A stretch of 64,000 nt of DNA. Source: an uncultured Allofournierella sp. (lineage in GTDB: Bacteria; Bacillota; Clostridia; Oscillospirales; Ruminococcaceae). Under the pieces are notes generated by a model, which ran no database searches, was not told the origin of the DNA, and saw only the letters and a list, made by a program, of their open reading frames with translations. Both the position numbers and the translations under genes were made by a program. Positions 8,408 to 17,748 of this stretch are shown here, piece by piece (position 1 is the stretch's first letter; each line of letters starts with the position of its first letter). The DNA is taken from NCBI GenBank assembly GCA_944382705.1, contig CALWNE010000048.1, positions 1 to 64,000 of the forward strand. The letters are read 5' to 3'.

Positions 8408-8989
8408 ATGCCCCAATCCCAGGTTAAAACATCTCTTCGCTCCAAAAGGTTGTTGGCCCAGGGGCTTTTGCAGCTGATGGAGCAGCAGCCCTACGAACAA
8501 ATCACCATTACCCAAATCTGCCAGCAGGCCCAGCTGGTACGCCAGACCTTTTACCGTAATTTTGCCAGCAAAGAGGAAGTTTTGCTGTTTTACTGCCAGG
8601 ATTTATTTGAGGGCTTTTGTTCTCTGTTTCCCAAAGGGGTGGCCGTACCCAGCCCGGATATGTACCAGTTTGTATACAGCAGTCTGGAGTACATCACAGC
8701 CCGCCGTCAGGTGCTGGTGCTGCTGGAGCGCAATGGGCTGCTGGGCTTGCTGCAATCCTTTTTGGGGCAGGCACTGGACCAGCTGATTCCTTTGGATGAA
8801 CTCTGCCGCCAGTTTCAGCTAGAGGTACCGGTGCGCTATCTGCGCAGCTACATTCCTTCGGTGTTCTGCTGCCTGCTTCAGGAGTGGGTGCGGGGCGGCT
8901 TTGCCGAGGACCTGCATACCCTCACCCGGCTCATCTGCCGCTGCTTTGCAGGCTTCCAAATTCCGGAATGCACTCCGGAAGGCCAGTAG
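8408..8989 (+). CDS. TetR/AcrR family regulator
   Basis: The 193-residue protein has an N-terminal TetR helix-turn-helix (residues ~10-55, ITITQICQQAQLVRQTFYRN) and a divergent helical C-terminal ligand domain of the Firmicute type. TetR proteins bind as dimers to palindromes and release DNA when a small molecule binds. ATG 8408 lies 9 nt after GGAGGT; an in-frame GTG at 8399 would overlap the Shine-Dalgarno. The gene is divergent from the coiled-coil ABC exporter, and a perfect palindrome occupies the space between, so it most probably represses that exporter. The inducer is unknown. Confidence 0.88.
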   Translation: MPQSQVKTSLRSKRLLAQGLLQLMEQQPYEQITITQICQQAQLVRQTFYRNFASKEEVLLFYCQDLFEGFCSLFPKGVAVPSPDMYQFVYSSLEYITARRQVLVLLERNGLLGLLQSFLGQALDQLIPLDELCRQFQLEVPVRYLRSYIPSVFCCLLQEWVRGGFAEDLHTLTRLICRCFAGFQIPECTPEGQ

Positions 8990-9013
8990 CCTGCCTGCGG
9001 CAATTAAACGGAT

Positions 9014-9060
9014 AAAGCCGCCCGGCTTCTGGGGATTTTCCCAGGGCCGGGCGGCTTTTT
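9014..9060. terminator. Terminator after the TetR gene
   Basis: GCCGCCCGGC pairs with GCCGGGCGGC, followed by TTTTT on the plus strand. A TTTATCC tail on the minus strand could also help stop the purB transcript. Confidence 0.8.
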
Positions 9061-9082
9061 CGTTTCTTTTTAAAAGAGGCTG

Positions 9083-9119
9083 GGTTTTCCACAAACAGAG
9101 GGTGTTCCTGTGGAAAACC
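9083..9119 (-). terminator. Probable terminator after purB
   Basis: An 11-bp perfect inverted repeat (GGTTTTCCACA with TGTGGAAAACC, loop 15 nt) begins 19 nt after the purB stop. The tail CAGCCTCTTTT is only moderately T-rich, so function as a terminator is likely but not certain. Confidence 0.5.
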
Positions 9120-9137
9120 TCGCTTCATGGCTGTGGA

Positions 9138-10571
9138 TTACACGCTCAGTTCTGCGTGCTGGCCGGCGTACTCCGGGTGGGCTTTCAGTACGGGGATGAT
9201 AACCTCCTCCAGGAACTCATCCACCTGCTGGGCACTGCGGCCGGTAAACAGCTCCGGCACCAGCACCTGTTCCAGTTCCTCCAGGCTCAGGCCAAAGCTC
9301 TCGTCGGCGGCCACACGCTGGAGCAGGTCGTTGGGGTTGCCTTCCTCCTTTACCTGGGCAGCAGCGGCCAGGGCGTGCAGGCGCAGCTTTTCGTGCAGCT
9401 CCTGACGGTCGCCGCCCTTCTTAACGGCGCTCATCATGATGTTTTCCGAAGCCATGAAAGGCAGTTCTGCCATTACACGGCTGCGAATTACCTTGGGGTA
9501 TACCACCAGACCGTCGCAGACATTCAGCAGGATGTTCAGGATGGCATCCGCCGCCAAAAAGGCTTCGGCCACTGCAATGCGCTTGTTTGCGGAATCGTCC
9601 AGAGTGCGCTCAAACCACTGGGTGCCAGCGGTGAAGGCGGGGTTCAGCACATCCACCATCAGGTAGCGGGCCAGGGCGCATACACGCTCGCTGCGCATGG
9701 GGTTGCGCTTGTAGGGCATGGCAGAGGAACCAATCTGCTGCTTTTCAAAGGGTTCCTCCATCTCCTTGAAGTTTGCCAGAATCCGCAAATCGGTGCACAT
9801 CTTCATGGCACTCTGGGCCAGGCCGCTGAGAGCACTCAGCACCTGGAAATCCACCTTGCGGCTGTAAGTCTGGCCGGAAACAGGCACCACCTTGCTAAAG
9901 CCCATCTCCGCTGCAATGGAAGCCTCCACCGCCTTAATGCGGGCACTGTCCCCCTCAAACAGCTCCACAAAGCTGGCCTGGGTACCGGTGGTTCCCTTGC
10001 TGCCCAGCAGAGCCAGACCCTCCATCCGGGCGGTAATTTCCTGGTAGTCCATGTACAGCTCGTTCATCCACAGGGTGGCACGCTTGCCCACGGTGGTAAG
10101 CTGGGCGGGCTGCAGGTGGGTGTAGGCCAGGCAGGGCATCTCCTTGTACTGCTGGGCAAACTGGGCCAGCAGACCCAGCACACCCACCAGCTTTTTCTGT
10201 ACCAGGGCAAGGCCCTCCTTCATTACCAGCACATCGGTGTTGTCGCCCACATAGCAGCTGGTTGCACCCAGGTGGATGATGCCCTTTGCATCGGGGCATT
10301 GCAGACCGTAGGCGTACACATGACTCATGACATCGTGACGACACTCCTTCTCCCGGCGGATGGCATCCTCGTAGTTGATGTCATCTTTATGGGCCTCCAA
10401 CTGAGCAATCTGTGCATCGGTAATGGCCAGACCTGCCGCCTGCTCGGCCTTGGCCAGGGCAATCCACAAACGCCGCCAGGTGCGGAACTTGTTATCCTCC
10501 GAAAAGATATACTGCATTTCCTTGGAGGCATAGCGGGTTTCAAAGGGAGAGATGTATTTATCGTGAGACAT
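9138..10571 (-). CDS. purB: Adenylosuccinate lyase
   Basis: The 477-residue enzyme of the fumarase/aspartase superfamily splits SAICAR to AICAR plus fumarate and adenylosuccinate to AMP plus fumarate. Visible signatures include the N-terminal region SPFETRYASKEMQYIFSED, the TTVGKRATLW and TQASFVELF segments, and the superfamily signature GSSAMPYKRNPMRSE (~285-300). The start ATG 10571 has AAAGGTGG upstream; an upstream in-frame Met has no ribosome site. It is the last gene of the purine operon, 71 nt after purL. In the clostridial subgroup this enzyme is longer than the Bacillus form, which fits. Confidence 0.95.
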   Translation of the reverse strand: MSHDKYISPFETRYASKEMQYIFSEDNKFRTWRRLWIALAKAEQAAGLAITDAQIAQLEAHKDDINYEDAIRREKECRHDVMSHVYAYGLQCPDAKGIIHLGATSCYVGDNTDVLVMKEGLALVQKKLVGVLGLLAQFAQQYKEMPCLAYTHLQPAQLTTVGKRATLWMNELYMDYQEITARMEGLALLGSKGTTGTQASFVELFEGDSARIKAVEASIAAEMGFSKVVPVSGQTYSRKVDFQVLSALSGLAQSAMKMCTDLRILANFKEMEEPFEKQQIGSSAMPYKRNPMRSERVCALARYLMVDVLNPAFTAGTQWFERTLDDSANKRIAVAEAFLAADAILNILLNVCDGLVVYPKVIRSRVMAELPFMASENIMMSAVKKGGDRQELHEKLRLHALAAAAQVKEEGNPNDLLQRVAADESFGLSLEELEQVLVPELFTGRSAQQVDEFLEEVIIPVLKAHPEYAGQHAELSV

Positions 10572-10642
10572 GGAAAGAATCCACCTTTCTAGAGGTTTGA
10601 GTTGCCGGCGGCAGCGCTTGGCTGCCCTGCCGCCGGGTTGCA

Positions 10643-13600
10643 TTACAGTTTAAAGTAATCCACGCCGCCTTCAAACAGGGGCTGGTATTTGTTGCCGGGT
10701 ACATTCTTGTAAAGGTTCTGGCCGCTGCGCTCGGTGTGGCCCATCTTGCCCAGCACACGGCCATCCGGGCTGGTGATGCCCTCAATGGCCAGCAGGCTGC
10801 CGTTGGGGTTGCAGCAAAGGTCCATGGTGGGGTTGCCCTCGTGGTCCACATACTGGGTAGCCACCTGACCGGCTGCAATCAGCTGGGCTGCCAGCTGGGG
10901 ACTGGCCACAAAACGGCCTTCGCCATGGCTGATGGCAATGGTGTGCACCTCGTCCACCTGGCAGCGGGACAGCCAGGGGCTCAGGTTGGAGGCAATGCGC
11001 GTGTCCACCAACATACTCTGGTGGCGGCCCACCGTATTGAAGGTAAGGGTGGGACAGTCCGGGGTGATGGGACGAATCTCGCCGTAGGGCACAAGACCCA
11101 GCTTAATGAGCGCCTGGAAGCCGTTGCAGATGCCCAGCATCAGGCCATCCCGCTGGTGCAGCAAGCGATGCACGGCGTCGGTTACGGCGGGGTTGCGCAG
11201 GAATGCCGCAATGAACTTTGCGCTGCCGTCCGGCTCGTCGCCGCCGGAGAAGCCACCGGGCAGCATCACAATCTGGCTCTCCTCAATGGCCTGCTCCAGC
11301 GCCTTGCAGCTTTCTGCAATGGAGGCAGGGGTCAGGTTGTTGATAACCAGAATCCGGGGGTCGGCACCGGCACGGGCAAAGGCCCTTGCCGTATCGTACT
11401 CGCAGTTGGTGCCGGGGAACACCGGAATAATCACCCGGGGCTTGGCAATGCCCACCGCAGGGGCCTTGCGCTGGGTGCATTCAAAACGGATAGGCTCCAC
11501 GGTGGGGCCTTGCTTGCGGTAGGGGAACACCGGCTCCAGCTTGCCCTCCCAGGCCTGCTGTAAATCGGCCAGTTCCAGCCGCTCGCCGCCCATTTCCAGC
11601 GTATACTCCTGGGATACATAGCCCAGCAGCTCCCCTTCCTGCACGGTTTCATCCACCTCCAGCAAAAAGCTGCCGTAGGCAGGCCGGAACAGGCTTTCGG
11701 GGTTCACCTGGCTGTCCAGACGCAGGCCCAGCCGGTTGCCCAGGGTCATCTTGAACAAACCCTCCGCAGCACAGCCATAGCCGGGGGTCCAGGCGGCCCG
11801 TACCAGCCCCTGGTCCATCAGCTCCTGCACCTTGCGGAACACCTGTTTCAGGCTGGCGGCGGTGGGCCGCAGGTCGGTGTAGTCCGGCTTGAGCCAGATT
11901 ACCTTGCTGCCTGCCTGCTTGAATTCCGGGCTCACCACTCGCTTGGCACTGCCGATGGCAGTGGCAAAGCTCACCAGCGTGGGGGGCACATCCAGCTGTT
12001 CAAAACTGCCGGACATACTGTCCTTACCGCCAATGGCCCCAATGCCCAGGTCGGTCTGTGCCATGAGAGCACCCAGCAGGGCCGCAAAGGGCTTGCCCCA
12101 GCGCTGGGGGTCGGTGCCCAGCCGCTCAAAATATTCCTGGAAGGTCAGGTAGGCGTCCTCAAAGCAAAAGCCGCTGGCCACCAGTTTGGCCACACTTTCC
12201 ACCACTGCCAAGTAAGCACCGCTGTACTGCTTTTTTTCCATAAGATAGGGGTTAAAGCCCCAGGCCATGCCGCTGCAGGTATCGGTTTCGCCCTCCACCG
12301 GCAGCTTGGCTGCCATGGCCTGTGCAGGGGTCAGCTGACAGCGGCCGCCAAAGGGCATGAGCACGGTGGCCGCACCAATGGTGGAGTCAAACCGCTCGGC
12401 CAGGCCCTTTTTGCCGCACACATTCAGGTCGGTGACCAGTGCCTGCATCCGCTGGGCCCAGGTGTCGCCTGCCCAGCTTACATTGTAGTCCTGGCAGTCG
12501 TACACCAGCACCTTGGTGTGCTTTTCGGCACCGTTGGAATTCAAAAATTCCCGGCTCACATCCACAATGGTATCCCCCCGCCAGGTCATGGTAAGGCGAG
12601 GCTCCTGGGTTACATGGGCCACCACGGCTGCTTCCAGATTTTCTTCCCAGGCCAGCTGGAAGAACTGCTCCACATCCTGGGGAGCCAGCACCACCGCCAT
12701 CCGCTCCTGGCTTTCGCTGATGGCCAGCTCGGTGCCGTCCAGACCCTCATATTTTTTAGGCACCCGGTCCAGGTCGATGGCCAGTCCATCGGCCAGCTCG
12801 CCAATGGCAACGGATACGCCGCCCGCCCCAAAGTCATTGCATCGTTTAATGAGCCGGGCGGCTTCGGGGCGGCGGAACAACCGCTGGAGCTTGCGCTCCA
12901 CCGGTGCGTTGCCCTTTTGCACCTCTGCGCCGCAGGTTTCCAGGCTTTCCACCTTGTGGGCCTTGGAGGAACCGGTGGCGCCGCCGCAGCCGTCACGGCC
13001 GGTGGCACCGCCCAGCAGCACCACCACATCGCCGGGCAGGGGTGTTTCCCTCCGCACATTGGCGGCAGGGGCAGCACCCACCACAGCGCCGATTTCCATC
13101 CGCTTGGCCACATAGCCAGGGTGATACAGCTCGTCCACCTGGCCGGTGGCCAGGCCAATCTGGTTGCCATAGCTGGAGTAGCCTGCCGCCGCCGTGGTTA
13201 CCAGCTTGCGCTGGGGCAGCTTGCCGGGCAGGGTCTGGCTCACAGGGGTCAAGGGGTCGGCAGCGCCGGTTACACGCATGGCTTGGTACACATAGCTTCG
13301 GCCGCTCAGGGGGTCCCGGATGGCACCGCCAATGCAGGTGGCCGCACCGCCAAAGGGCTCAATCTCGGTGGGGTGGTTGTGGGTTTCGTTTTTGAACAGG
13401 TAAAGCCAGTCCTGCTGTTGGCCGTCCACATCACATTTGATTTTTACGGTGCAGGCGTTGATTTCCTCGGATTCATCCAGATTTTTCAGCTTGCCGATGC
13501 TTTTAAGGTACTTGGCGCCGATGGTGGCCAGGTCCATAAGACACATCTTCTTTTTATCCCGGTCTGCATACACCACCTTGCGCATGGCCAGATAGTGATC

Positions 13601-14332
13601 AAAGGCTTTCTGCACCTGCACATCCTGAATCTGCACCTCGTCCAGAATGGTGCCAAAGGTGGTGTGGCGGCAATGGTCCGACCAATAGGTGTCAATCATC
13701 CGCAGTTCGGTGATGGTGGGGTCCCGCTCCTCGGTGCAAAAATACTGCTGGCAGAACCGAATGTCTGCCAGATCCATGGCCAGGCCCTTGCAGGCAATCA
13801 GCTGGGCAAGGCTCTCCTCATCCAGTTCCCGAAAGCCCTCCAGCACCTCCACCGGCTGGGGTTCGGGGTAGTCCATGTGGAGGGTCTCCTTCCGGTCCAG
13901 CTGGGCCAGCCGGGCTTCCACCGGGTTGATAACATAGCTTTGGATGCGGGCCACCTGCTCCTGGGTCAGCTGGCCTTCCAGCAGGTAGACCCGGGCGCTG
14001 CGCACGGTGGGCCGCTCTCCCTGGCTGATGAGCTGGATGCACTCCTGGGCACTGGCAGCCCGCTGGTCAAACTGGCCGGGCAGGTATTCCACTGCAAAGC
14101 GCACCGCACCCTGGGGGCAGTGGTCATAGGTATCGTCCACCGGGGGTTCGCTGAATACGGTGGTGCGGCAGGCATCAAACAGCTGCTGGGACACCCCTTC
14201 CACATCGTAGCGGTTCAGCAGCCGCAGGCCGGTGAGCTGCTCCATGCCCAGCAGGGTGCGCAGCTCGGCCAGCAGGGCGGTTGCCTCTTGCTGAAACCCA
14301 GGCTTTTTTTCCACATAAATACGGTATACCAT
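10643..14332 (-). CDS. purL: Phosphoribosylformylglycinamidine synthase, single-chain
   Basis: A 1229-residue fusion carrying both the FGAM synthetase and the glutaminase. Two AIRS-like halves are seen, with ATP-site motifs (FKNETHNHPTEIEPFGGAAT near residue 325) and a C-terminal class I glutamine amidotransferase (PVFPGTNCEYDTARAFARAG; nucleophile Cys in GICNGFQAL). This large form replaces the separate PurS/PurL/PurQ of Bacillus. I prefer ATG 14332 because AAGGAG is 6-7 nt upstream; the ATG two codons earlier overlaps the ribosome site. The start codon lies directly after the purD stop (14335), so translation is probably coupled. Confidence 0.95.
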   Translation of the reverse strand: MVYRIYVEKKPGFQQEATALLAELRTLLGMEQLTGLRLLNRYDVEGVSQQLFDACRTTVFSEPPVDDTYDHCPQGAVRFAVEYLPGQFDQRAASAQECIQLISQGERPTVRSARVYLLEGQLTQEQVARIQSYVINPVEARLAQLDRKETLHMDYPEPQPVEVLEGFRELDEESLAQLIACKGLAMDLADIRFCQQYFCTEERDPTITELRMIDTYWSDHCRHTTFGTILDEVQIQDVQVQKAFDHYLAMRKVVYADRDKKKMCLMDLATIGAKYLKSIGKLKNLDESEEINACTVKIKCDVDGQQQDWLYLFKNETHNHPTEIEPFGGAATCIGGAIRDPLSGRSYVYQAMRVTGAADPLTPVSQTLPGKLPQRKLVTTAAAGYSSYGNQIGLATGQVDELYHPGYVAKRMEIGAVVGAAPAANVRRETPLPGDVVVLLGGATGRDGCGGATGSSKAHKVESLETCGAEVQKGNAPVERKLQRLFRRPEAARLIKRCNDFGAGGVSVAIGELADGLAIDLDRVPKKYEGLDGTELAISESQERMAVVLAPQDVEQFFQLAWEENLEAAVVAHVTQEPRLTMTWRGDTIVDVSREFLNSNGAEKHTKVLVYDCQDYNVSWAGDTWAQRMQALVTDLNVCGKKGLAERFDSTIGAATVLMPFGGRCQLTPAQAMAAKLPVEGETDTCSGMAWGFNPYLMEKKQYSGAYLAVVESVAKLVASGFCFEDAYLTFQEYFERLGTDPQRWGKPFAALLGALMAQTDLGIGAIGGKDSMSGSFEQLDVPPTLVSFATAIGSAKRVVSPEFKQAGSKVIWLKPDYTDLRPTAASLKQVFRKVQELMDQGLVRAAWTPGYGCAAEGLFKMTLGNRLGLRLDSQVNPESLFRPAYGSFLLEVDETVQEGELLGYVSQEYTLEMGGERLELADLQQAWEGKLEPVFPYRKQGPTVEPIRFECTQRKAPAVGIAKPRVIIPVFPGTNCEYDTARAFARAGADPRILVINNLTPASIAESCKALEQAIEESQIVMLPGGFSGGDEPDGSAKFIAAFLRNPAVTDAVHRLLHQRDGLMLGICNGFQALIKLGLVPYGEIRPITPDCPTLTFNTVGRHQSMLVDTRIASNLSPWLSRCQVDEVHTIAISHGEGRFVASPQLAAQLIAAGQVATQYVDHEGNPTMDLCCNPNGSLLAIEGITSPDGRVLGKMGHTERSGQNLYKNVPGNKYQPLFEGGVDYFKL

Positions 14333-14334
14333 GG

Positions 14335-15624
14335 TCATTCTCCTTTGCAGGCCGCCAGGGCACGGCGGCCAATGTCGGTGCGTTTGTGCATCCCTTCAAA
14401 TGCAATGGCCTCGCTGGCCTGGTAGGCCGCCTTTACAGCCTGTTCCAGGGTGTTGCCGGTGGCAGTTACCCCCAGCACACGGCCGCCGCTGGTTACCAGC
14501 TGGCCCTCCTGCTGGGCGGTGCCTGCATGGTAGACGGATGCACCGGTGCCGGGCAGCTGGCCCTGCTGGAGCCCGGTAATCACCTTGCCCTTACCATAGC
14601 TTTGGGGATAGCCGCCGCTGGCCAGGATGACACAGGCGGCGTGCTGGGGGCGAAAGTGCACCGGCACCTGGTCCAAAGTGCCATTGGTGCAGGCCAGCAT
14701 AATTTCCAAAAGATCCCCTTCCAGCAGGGGCAGCACCACCTGGGTTTCGGGGTCGCCAAAACGGCAGTTGTATTCAATGACCTTGGGGCCGCTGGGCGTG
14801 AGCATCAGCCCAAAGTACAGGCAGCCCCGGAAGGGGCAGCCCTCTACTTCCATAGCCCGCAGGGTGGGCATAAAGATAGTTTCCATGCACTGGTCGGCAA
14901 TTTCCTGGGTGTAGTAGGGGTTGGGCGCAATGGTGCCCATGCCGCCGGTGTTCAGGCCCTGATCTCCGTCCAGAGCACGCTTGTGGTCCATGCTGGAGAC
15001 CATGGGTTTCAGGGTTTTGCCGTCGGCGAAGGCAAGCACGCTCACCTCCGGGCCGGTGAGGAATTCCTCCACCACCACCTGGCTGCCAGAGGCACCAAAC
15101 ACCTTGTCCTCCAGCATCTGGTGCAATGCCTGCCGGGCTTCCTCCTCGCTGTTGCAGATGAGTACGCCCTTGCCCAGAGCCAGCCCGTCCGCCTTAATCA
15201 CCACTGGGTAGCGGCCCTGGCTGCGGATGTACTCCAGTGCAGGAGCACTTTCGGTGAACACCTGATACCGGGCGGTGGGGATGCCGTACTTGTGCATCAG
15301 GTCCTTGCTGAACGCCTTGCTGGCCTCGATGCGGGCGGCCGCTGCGTTTGGCCCAAAGGCAGGGATGCCTGCCTGGGCCAGACGGTCCACCAGTCCCATG
15401 GCCAGGGGGTCGTCCGGAGCCACCACCACATAGTCAAAGCCCTCCTTGCAGGCAAACTCCACCTGACCTTCCAGGTCGGTGGCCGCAATGGGGGCACAGG
15501 GTGCATCCAGAGCAATACCGCCATTGCCAGGAGCTGCCCACAGCTCGGTGCAAAGGGGGCTTTCTTTCAATTTGCGCACAATGGCGTGCTCACGGCCGCC
15601 ACCGCCTACCACTAATACTTTCAT
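14335..15624 (-). CDS. purD: Phosphoribosylamine-glycine ligase (GAR synthetase)
   Basis: A 429-residue ATP-grasp enzyme joining glycine to phosphoribosylamine. N-terminal MKVLVVGGGGREHAI and the ATP-grasp signature region (RFGDPETQVVLPLLEGDL, near residue 290) are diagnostic. The start ATG 15624 follows AAGGGAG; upstream in-frame Mets read through the internal terminator region and lack a ribosome site. It begins the distal part of the operon (D-L-B), which is separated from the proximal genes by a strong hairpin terminator, so its level may differ from that of the upstream genes. Confidence 0.96.
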   Translation of the reverse strand: MKVLVVGGGGREHAIVRKLKESPLCTELWAAPGNGGIALDAPCAPIAATDLEGQVEFACKEGFDYVVVAPDDPLAMGLVDRLAQAGIPAFGPNAAAARIEASKAFSKDLMHKYGIPTARYQVFTESAPALEYIRSQGRYPVVIKADGLALGKGVLICNSEEEARQALHQMLEDKVFGASGSQVVVEEFLTGPEVSVLAFADGKTLKPMVSSMDHKRALDGDQGLNTGGMGTIAPNPYYTQEIADQCMETIFMPTLRAMEVEGCPFRGCLYFGLMLTPSGPKVIEYNCRFGDPETQVVLPLLEGDLLEIMLACTNGTLDQVPVHFRPQHAACVILASGGYPQSYGKGKVITGLQQGQLPGTGASVYHAGTAQQEGQLVTSGGRVLGVTATGNTLEQAVKAAYQASEAIAFEGMHKRTDIGRRALAACKGE

Positions 15625-15666
15625 TGTTGTTACTCCCTTGTTCTGGTACATTCCCTCAGAACGGCC

Positions 15667-15728
15667 GAAAAAAGGAGGCTGCCGCAATGCAAGAACCGGC
15701 CCATTGCCCTGCCGGTTCGGGGCAGCCT
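15667..15728 (-). terminator. Internal terminator/attenuator in the pur operon
   Basis: On the minus strand a two-part stem (AGGCTGCC/GGCAGCCT outside, GAACCGGC/GCCGGTTC inside) is followed by CCTTTTTTC. It lies in the 187-nt gap between the AICAR transformylase and purD genes. No separate promoter for purD is obvious after it, so read-through or regulated antitermination is implied. Confidence 0.8.
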
Positions 15729-15811
15729 GCCTGTTTGAGGGGATTGTTTGGCTGCGCTTTTATCATTATACCAAACTTTTGCAGGGCCAAAAACCCCGCC
15801 GCTGGTTTTTA

Positions 15812-16984
15812 TCAGTGATGGAACAGCCGGATGCCGCAGAAGGCCATGGCAATGCCGTACCGGTTGCAGGTATCAATCACTTGCTGGTCACGGATGGAGC
15901 CGCCGGGCTGCACAATGGCACACACGCCGCTGCGGTGGGCCCGCTGGATGTTGTCGCCAAAGGGGAAGAAGGCATCGCTGCCCAGCACTACCCCCTGCAC
16001 ACCGGCCAGCCACTCCCGCTTTTCCTGGGCGGTAAGGGGCTGGGGCTGCTGGGTGAAGGTCTCGGCCCACACATCATCGCCAATCACATCCTCGTATTCC
16101 TCGCTGATGTACACATCAATGGCGTTGTCCCGGTTGGGGCGGGCCACATCGGGGCGGAAGGGCAGGTTCAGCACCTTGGGATGGTGGCGCAGCTGCCAGA
16201 TGTCCGCCTTGTTGCCGGCCAGGCGGGTGCAGTGAATCCGGCTCTGCTGGCCGGCACCCACGCCGATAATCTGGCCATCCTGGGCATAGCACACGCTGTT
16301 GGACTGGGTGTATTTGAGGGTAATCAGGCAGAGCAGCAAATCCCGCTTCTGCTCGGGAGTGAGGGTTTTATTCTCGGTTACCAGATGTTCCAGCATGGAC
16401 TCGTTGATGTTCAGCTGGTTGCGGCCCTGCTCAAACACAATGCCGAACACCTGCTTGCGCTCCACCGGTTCCGGCTGGTAGTCCGGGTCAATCTGCACAA
16501 TGTTGTAGCCTCCCTTGCGCTTTGCCTTGAGAATCTCCAGTGCTTCGGGGGTGTAGCCGGGGGCGATGATGCCGTCGCTCACCTCCGGCTGAATGATGCG
16601 GGCGGTGCTCTCGTCGCACACATCCGAAAGGGCAATCCAGTCGCCAAAGCTGCTCATCCGATCCGCACCACGGGCACGGGCGTAGGCGCAGGCCAGCGGG
16701 CTCAGCTCCATCCCTTCGCAAAAATACATCTTTTTGAGGGTGTCGTCCAAAGGCAGACCCAGGGCGGCACCTGCCGGGGATACATGCTTAAAAGAAGCCG
16801 CCGCAGGCAGGCCGGTGGCGGCCTTCAGTTCACGCACCAGCTGCCAGGCGTTGAGGGCATCCAAAAAGTTGATGTAGCCGGGGCGGCCGTTGAGCACTGT
16901 CACCGGCAGCTGCCCCTCCTTCACAAAGATGCGGGCGGGGGTCTGGTTGGGGTTGCAGCCGTATTTCAGTTCCAGTTCCTTCAT
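15812..16984 (-). CDS. purH: AICAR transformylase, stand-alone
   Basis: The 390-residue protein is the formyltransferase half of PurH only: it formylates AICAR using 10-formyl-tetrahydrofolate. Signatures include KYGCNPNQTPARIF at the N-terminus, ASFKHVSPAGAALG (~65), and C-terminal GSDAFFPFGDNIQRAHRSGV with CAIVQPGGSIRD. The usual N-terminal IMP cyclohydrolase domain is missing, and a separate unrelated cyclohydrolase gene sits immediately upstream, 17 nt away, completing the pathway. Start ATG 16984 has AAGGAGG 8 nt upstream. This split arrangement occurs in several clostridial lineages. Confidence 0.93.
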   Translation of the reverse strand: MKELELKYGCNPNQTPARIFVKEGQLPVTVLNGRPGYINFLDALNAWQLVRELKAATGLPAAASFKHVSPAGAALGLPLDDTLKKMYFCEGMELSPLACAYARARGADRMSSFGDWIALSDVCDESTARIIQPEVSDGIIAPGYTPEALEILKAKRKGGYNIVQIDPDYQPEPVERKQVFGIVFEQGRNQLNINESMLEHLVTENKTLTPEQKRDLLLCLITLKYTQSNSVCYAQDGQIIGVGAGQQSRIHCTRLAGNKADIWQLRHHPKVLNLPFRPDVARPNRDNAIDVYISEEYEDVIGDDVWAETFTQQPQPLTAQEKREWLAGVQGVVLGSDAFFPFGDNIQRAHRSGVCAIVQPGGSIRDQQVIDTCNRYGIAMAFCGIRLFHH

Positions 16985-17001
16985 GGTTGGGCCTCCTTAC
17001 C

Positions 17002-17730
17002 TTACATAGAGTGGTATTGGTTGATGAGTATATCCTGGGTTTCGCCGGTGGCCAGGCAGATGCTGCGCACAAACAGGCTCACCTTATTGTCCGGGTTCAG
17101 GCTGTTCCAAAGCTTTTCTGCCAGTTCCTGAGGCTCCTGGGGCATCTGCACCCGCCAGGGCTCCCCTTCAAAGCTGGGAATGGGCGCACCGTCGCACCGG
17201 TAGGTGTGAATAAAATGCCCCTCCCCTGCCACGGGCTGGTACTCGTAGAAGTACCGGCGGCAGCCTTGGGGGTTGCCATCGGCACTTTTTAGGATGGACA
17301 GCTTATAGCTGCACCGGGCCTGGCTGTCATCCAGTTGCAGCAGGCCGCTGATGCGGGGGGTAAAGTTAGGGGCATCCGGCTCGAAGGTGCGGGTGCGCAG
17401 TGCCTGTTCAAAGGTGCCGCCCTGCATCATGGTTTGGTAGATGGTGTCGGTCTGGTCGCCGTTGGTCACAATCTGGGTGGTGCCGATGGTGCGCACCGGG
17501 TGATAGATAATCAGGCTGGGGTCCTCTAGCTTGGCCGGGTCCGCTGCTTTGGTGCGGATGCCGCCGGTTTGGGGCTGGGCTTCAAACACCCGGTTGCGGC
17601 TGTTGCCGCTGCGGCCCATGATAAAGTAGGCCAGCATTGCTTTGTCTGCCTTGGGGGTCAGCCCCAGCACAATGCCCCGGCCCGGATAGGTGTTGGTACC
17701 CACCAGAGTATAAAGATCCAGAAGTTCCAT
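17002..17730 (-). CDS. purO: IMP cyclohydrolase, PurO-like (PF07826 type)
   Basis: The 242-residue protein resembles the stand-alone IMP cyclohydrolases of clostridia related to archaeal PurO: NTYPGRGIVLGL near the N-terminus, AYFIMGRSGNSRNRVF (~35-50), and VTNGDQTDTIYQ (~90-105). It closes FAICAR to IMP, the last step of the pathway. Its fold is unrelated to the cyclohydrolase half of bifunctional PurH. Position between purN and the AICAR transformylase, with short gaps on both sides, supports the call. ATG 17730 follows GGGAGG. The assignment relies on remembered family motifs and would be settled by a PF07826 profile search. Confidence 0.87.
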   Translation of the reverse strand: MELLDLYTLVGTNTYPGRGIVLGLTPKADKAMLAYFIMGRSGNSRNRVFEAQPQTGGIRTKAADPAKLEDPSLIIYHPVRTIGTTQIVTNGDQTDTIYQTMMQGGTFEQALRTRTFEPDAPNFTPRISGLLQLDDSQARCSYKLSILKSADGNPQGCRRYFYEYQPVAGEGHFIHTYRCDGAPIPSFEGEPWRVQMPQEPQELAEKLWNSLNPDNKVSLFVRSICLATGETQDILINQYHSM

Positions 17731-17748
17731 GTTGCCCTCCCTGTTGGC

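Noticed and set aside
14335..15687. Upstream start for purD at 15687
   Set aside because: It would place coding sequence across the internal terminator region; ATG 15624 has the ribosome site and the family's true N-terminus.
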